Shown here piece by piece: positions 61,922 through 64,000 of a DNA stretch of 64,000 nt. This DNA is from Pseudodesulfovibrio sp. JC047 (GTDB lineage Bacteria; Desulfobacterota; Desulfovibrionia; Desulfovibrionales; Desulfovibrionaceae): positions 148,876 to 212,875 of the forward strand of contig NZ_WUEH01000003.1 in assembly GCF_010468615.1 (NCBI RefSeq), in the 5' to 3' direction. The stretch's first letter is position 1; each line of letters begins with the position of its first letter. Under the pieces are notes generated by a model. It saw nothing but the letters and a program-made list of their open reading frames with translations, had not been told where the DNA came from and did no database searches. Position numbers and translations under genes: made by a program.

Positions 61922-63082
61922 CTAAATAGCTGCGTCGAGCAGCAGGTTGTCCCGATGGACCGCCTCAGCAAAGGCAAGAGGACCGAGAATTGAAGCGAGT
62001 TCGTGAGTATGTTTTCCCTTGATCTGCCGAAGTTCATCCGCAGAGAAATTCGATTGACCGACGCCGATATCCTCACCGTCAAGCGTCTTGATGAAAATCA
62101 AGGCACCGCGGTCGAAACAGCCGTCCACCTCGCTGATCCCGATGGGAAGCAGAGACTTGCCTTTGCTCAAAAGCGCGGTCGCTGCGCCCTTGTCCACCCG
62201 GACCGCTCCCGCAGGGTCATCATGGTAGGCGAGCCAGAATTTCTTGCTCGACACACTGTGTTCACGCGGCAGGACAAGGGTTCCGGCAGTATCATTTTCC
62301 AATGCCCGCCGGATATCGAATTCGCCTTTGCCGGACACGATAAACGTTGGCACGCCCAGTTGCGCAGCGCGTCGAGCGGCCCGCAATTTCGAATACATGC
62401 CGCCCGTCCCCACGGTGGTTTTCCCGTCACACATGGATTCCAGATCAAGCGCGCAAATATCCTTGATAGTCGGCAGAGACCGGGCCTCTGGGTTCGTATC
62501 CGGGTTCATGTCAAAAACCCCATCCGCCGAGGTCAGATTGATAAACAGATCCGCACCGATCAGTCCGATGCACATGGCTCCGAGCGTATCGTTGTCACCG
62601 AATTCCAATTCACGGGTAGACACGGTATCGTTTTCGTTGATGATGGGAATGACACCCCACTCGAACAAACGCTCCATGGTGTTCCGTGCATTGAGGAACC
62701 GGCGACGGAATTTCAGTCCGCTTCGCGTGAGCAACATCTGCGCCGTCACCTTGCCATGTGCGGCAAAGGCTTCATCATAATCGTGCATGAGTCGCCCCTG
62801 CCCAACCGCAGAGGCCGCCTGACGCGACGCCATATCCTTATAGTCTTTCCCGTGCTTGTGGGCACTTTCGGCAATTCGCTGCCGACCGGCAGCCACAGCA
62901 CCGGAGGTGACCAGCACCACGTCCATTCCCGCGTCACTCAACGCGGACAATTGCGCGGCCAGACGCTCGATCGCAGCAGGATTCAACCCGTGGCCCGATG
63001 TGACCACAGCGGAACCGACTTTCACCACGACACGTCGAACTTTGCCAAGCAGAGAGTGTCTCTGTACCTCATTTTTCGTCAT
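61922..63082 (-). CDS. proB: glutamate 5-kinase
   Basis: 386 residues from ATG 63082 (MTKNEVQRHS); the frame is open to 63130 but without homology. Amino-acid kinase domain with VVVKVGSAVVTSGHGLNP, SGAVAAGRQRIAE, INENDTVST and GTGGMYSKLRAARRAAQLG, then a C-terminal PUA domain (about 285-380). First step of proline synthesis. In many bacteria proB directly follows obgE; here a 3.8-kb block separates them and proB is inverted. Confidence 0.95.
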   Translation of the reverse strand: MTKNEVQRHSLLGKVRRVVVKVGSAVVTSGHGLNPAAIERLAAQLSALSDAGMDVVLVTSGAVAAGRQRIAESAHKHGKDYKDMASRQAASAVGQGRLMHDYDEAFAAHGKVTAQMLLTRSGLKFRRRFLNARNTMERLFEWGVIPIINENDTVSTRELEFGDNDTLGAMCIGLIGADLFINLTSADGVFDMNPDTNPEARSLPTIKDICALDLESMCDGKTTVGTGGMYSKLRAARRAAQLGVPTFIVSGKGEFDIRRALENDTAGTLVLPREHSVSSKKFWLAYHDDPAGAVRVDKGAATALLSKGKSLLPIGISEVDGCFDRGALIFIKTLDGEDIGVGQSNFSADELRQIKGKHTHELASILGPLAFAEAVHRDNLLLDAAI

Positions 63083-63245
63083 GGAGGCACGGTACAGCAA
63101 CACACCCGGTTTGAAAAGTCTTCGGAACAAGGTTCTAGGGGAGCGCTTCGAGCAGCGGGCCTGAAGGGGTAAAGGGGGGTTTCTTTTCTTGATTGAAGAT
63201 TGAAAGAAAAGAAAAGAGATAAGGAAAAAATCTCATCTTTCCTTG

Positions 63246-63318
63246 TTTATTGAGCGTTGTGCGCTGCGCGGTGGGGAGTCATTCAGAATTATTCCAAAGG
63301 TTTCGCCTTTACAACGAC
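63246..63318. repeat. 73-bp direct repeat, copy 1
   Basis: Begins TTTATTGAG and ends ACAACGAC; identical at 64 of 73 positions to the copy at 63398-63470, 152 bp away. Includes GGTTTCGCCTTTAC. The stretch 63083-63718 (636 bp) upstream of proB contains no gene that I can support. Confidence 0.75.
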
Positions 63319-63397
63319 GAGGGGGTGTTCCGGCGGCGGTTATTTTTTTCATTAAAGAACAAAGAAAAATCACAAGGAAAAGACCCAATTTTTCGTT

Positions 63398-63470
63398 TTT
63401 ATTGAGTGTAGTGCGCTACGCGGTGGGGAGTTATTCGAAATTATTTCAAAGGTTTCGCCTTTACGGCGAC
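63398..63470. repeat. 73-bp direct repeat, copy 2
   Basis: Begins TTTATTGAG and ends ACGGCGAC, followed by CTGCTTTTTGCGAGGCGGCAAAAAGG split here as a CTTTTTGC/GCAAAAAGG hairpin (63473-63497). Probably a decayed duplication of a dispersed repeat family. Confidence 0.75.
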
Positions 63471-63718
63471 CTGCTTTTTGCGAGGCGGCAAAAAGGAGGC
63501 ATATATGGACCCGCCCATTTGGCAAGTGCTTTTTTGTTGGCAACGCAGAATCGAATGCTGTCATATATTCGGCCTATACTCTTGATATGGCCCTGATGGA
63601 TTCCGCGCCTCGGCTCCTCATCAAAAAGGCGGCTCTTTATGGCCGTTGCCTCCTCCAGGTTTTGCCGAGGCCGGTTCGACCTGTTTGCCATCAATCGGCT
63701 TGTTGCATTGTCTGGCGG

Positions 63719-64000
63719 TTATGCAAATTTGTATTCTTCGTCTCTGGCCAACATCGCCCAGCCTATGCGAGCCATTTTATTGGCCCATGCAACCGAGGCT
63801 CGCCCGTTGCCCCTTCGCTCCATGAGTCCCGACAGCCACTGACTCCTTTTGTCGGATCTTCTCCCGCAATGGCGTAAGAATGCTCTCCCTCCATGGATAA
63901 GTAGTGTGCGCAAATAGGTATTGCCTCGTTTACTGATCCTTCCAAGCCGTTGGTTGTTACCGGATGAATGTTGTCTGGGGACCAGCCCAAGCCAAGCTGC
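63719..64000 (-). mobile_element. IS110-type transposase, C-terminal part (gene runs off right edge)
   Basis: 93 residues to the stop at 63719: AAWLGLVPRQHSSGNNQRLG, RISKRGNTYLRTLLIHGGRA, WLSGLMERRGNGRASVAWAN, KMARIGWAMLARDEEY. This is the transposase_20/IS116-IS110-IS902 C-terminal signature, in one continuous frame. The N-terminal catalytic DEDD domain lies outside the window, so whether the element is intact is unknown. The IS end should lie between 63590 and 63718. Confidence 0.88.

Noticed and set aside
63243..63596. 117-codon frame over the direct repeats
   Set aside because: It spans both repeat copies and the hairpin, with no ribosome site and no recognisable domain.

Overview
The window looks like a chromosomal segment of an anaerobic, Gram-negative Desulfovibrionaceae-type bacterium (Pseudodesulfovibrio/Desulfovibrio-like). 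This rests on gene content: a ferredoxin-dependent 2-oxoacid oxidoreductase, a corrinoid reductive dehalogenase cluster, FixABCX, a ferrosome-like iron cluster of the kind first characterised in Desulfovibrio magneticus, and a probable selenoprotein with a bacterial SECIS hairpin. No rRNA or sulfate-reduction gene is in the window, so the taxonomy is an inference. Gene density is high, with many ATGA start/stop overlaps.

Region by region. 0-7.7 kb: end of a kor/vor operon with a neighbouring FadR-type regulator, diacylglycerol kinase, a phosphoethanolamine transferase, and a Tat-exported amidohydrolase paired with a TetR regulator. 7.8-23.7 kb: a carnitine/crotonobetaine reduction locus (caiT, caiA, caiB, caiC, a MaoC-type hydratase in place of caiD, fixA, fixB, a 42-codon membrane peptide plus a sodium:solute symporter, fixC, fixX), followed by yhdT-panF. 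23.8-26.7 kb: an SGNH esterase, LysE exporter with AraC regulator, and a DUF3861 protein. 26.8-32 kb: a reductive dehalogenase operon (rdhA, rdhB, NosR/RdhC-like flavoprotein, small membrane protein) read divergently from a sigma-54 activator, with a matching -24/-12 promoter and an upstream dyad. 32-43 kb: a TetR/membrane-protein pair, then a ferrosome-like cluster (two P1B ATPases, an HMA-like protein, four small membrane proteins, a FeoA-like protein, a YtxH-like protein), then marR and fur. Three copies of one 25-bp Fur-box-like palindrome sit in front of the cluster and in front of fur. 43-45.4 kb: a two-gene phage-like remnant next to tRNA-Ala(GGC). 45.5-56.2 kb: two peptide-type ABC permeases, recN, marC, a thioesterase, an acetyltransferase, an orphan solute-binding protein, an HD-GYP protein, and a tight redox operon (nitroreductase, MBL hydrolase, selenoprotein, flavodoxin-like reductase, comF). 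56.3-63.1 kb: rplU-rpmA-obgE, a MoSto-like kinase-fold protein, a PadR regulator, a TiaS-like protein, an MFS transporter and proB. 63.1-64 kb: diverged direct repeats and the 3' end of an IS110-type transposase running off the right edge.

How the parts work together. The cai/fix block encodes uptake, CoA activation and reduction of crotonobetaine with electrons delivered through ETF-type FixAB and the FixCX quinone/ferredoxin branch. The rdh block couples membrane electron flow to an exported corrinoid iron-sulfur reductase. The ferrosome-like block would load iron into a membrane-bounded store under Fur control. The strongest single sequence observation outside known cluster types is the in-frame TGA at 54672-54674. 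It follows a good ribosome binding site and start codon, and a perfect 7-bp hairpin with a GGU-starting loop lies 18 nt behind it.
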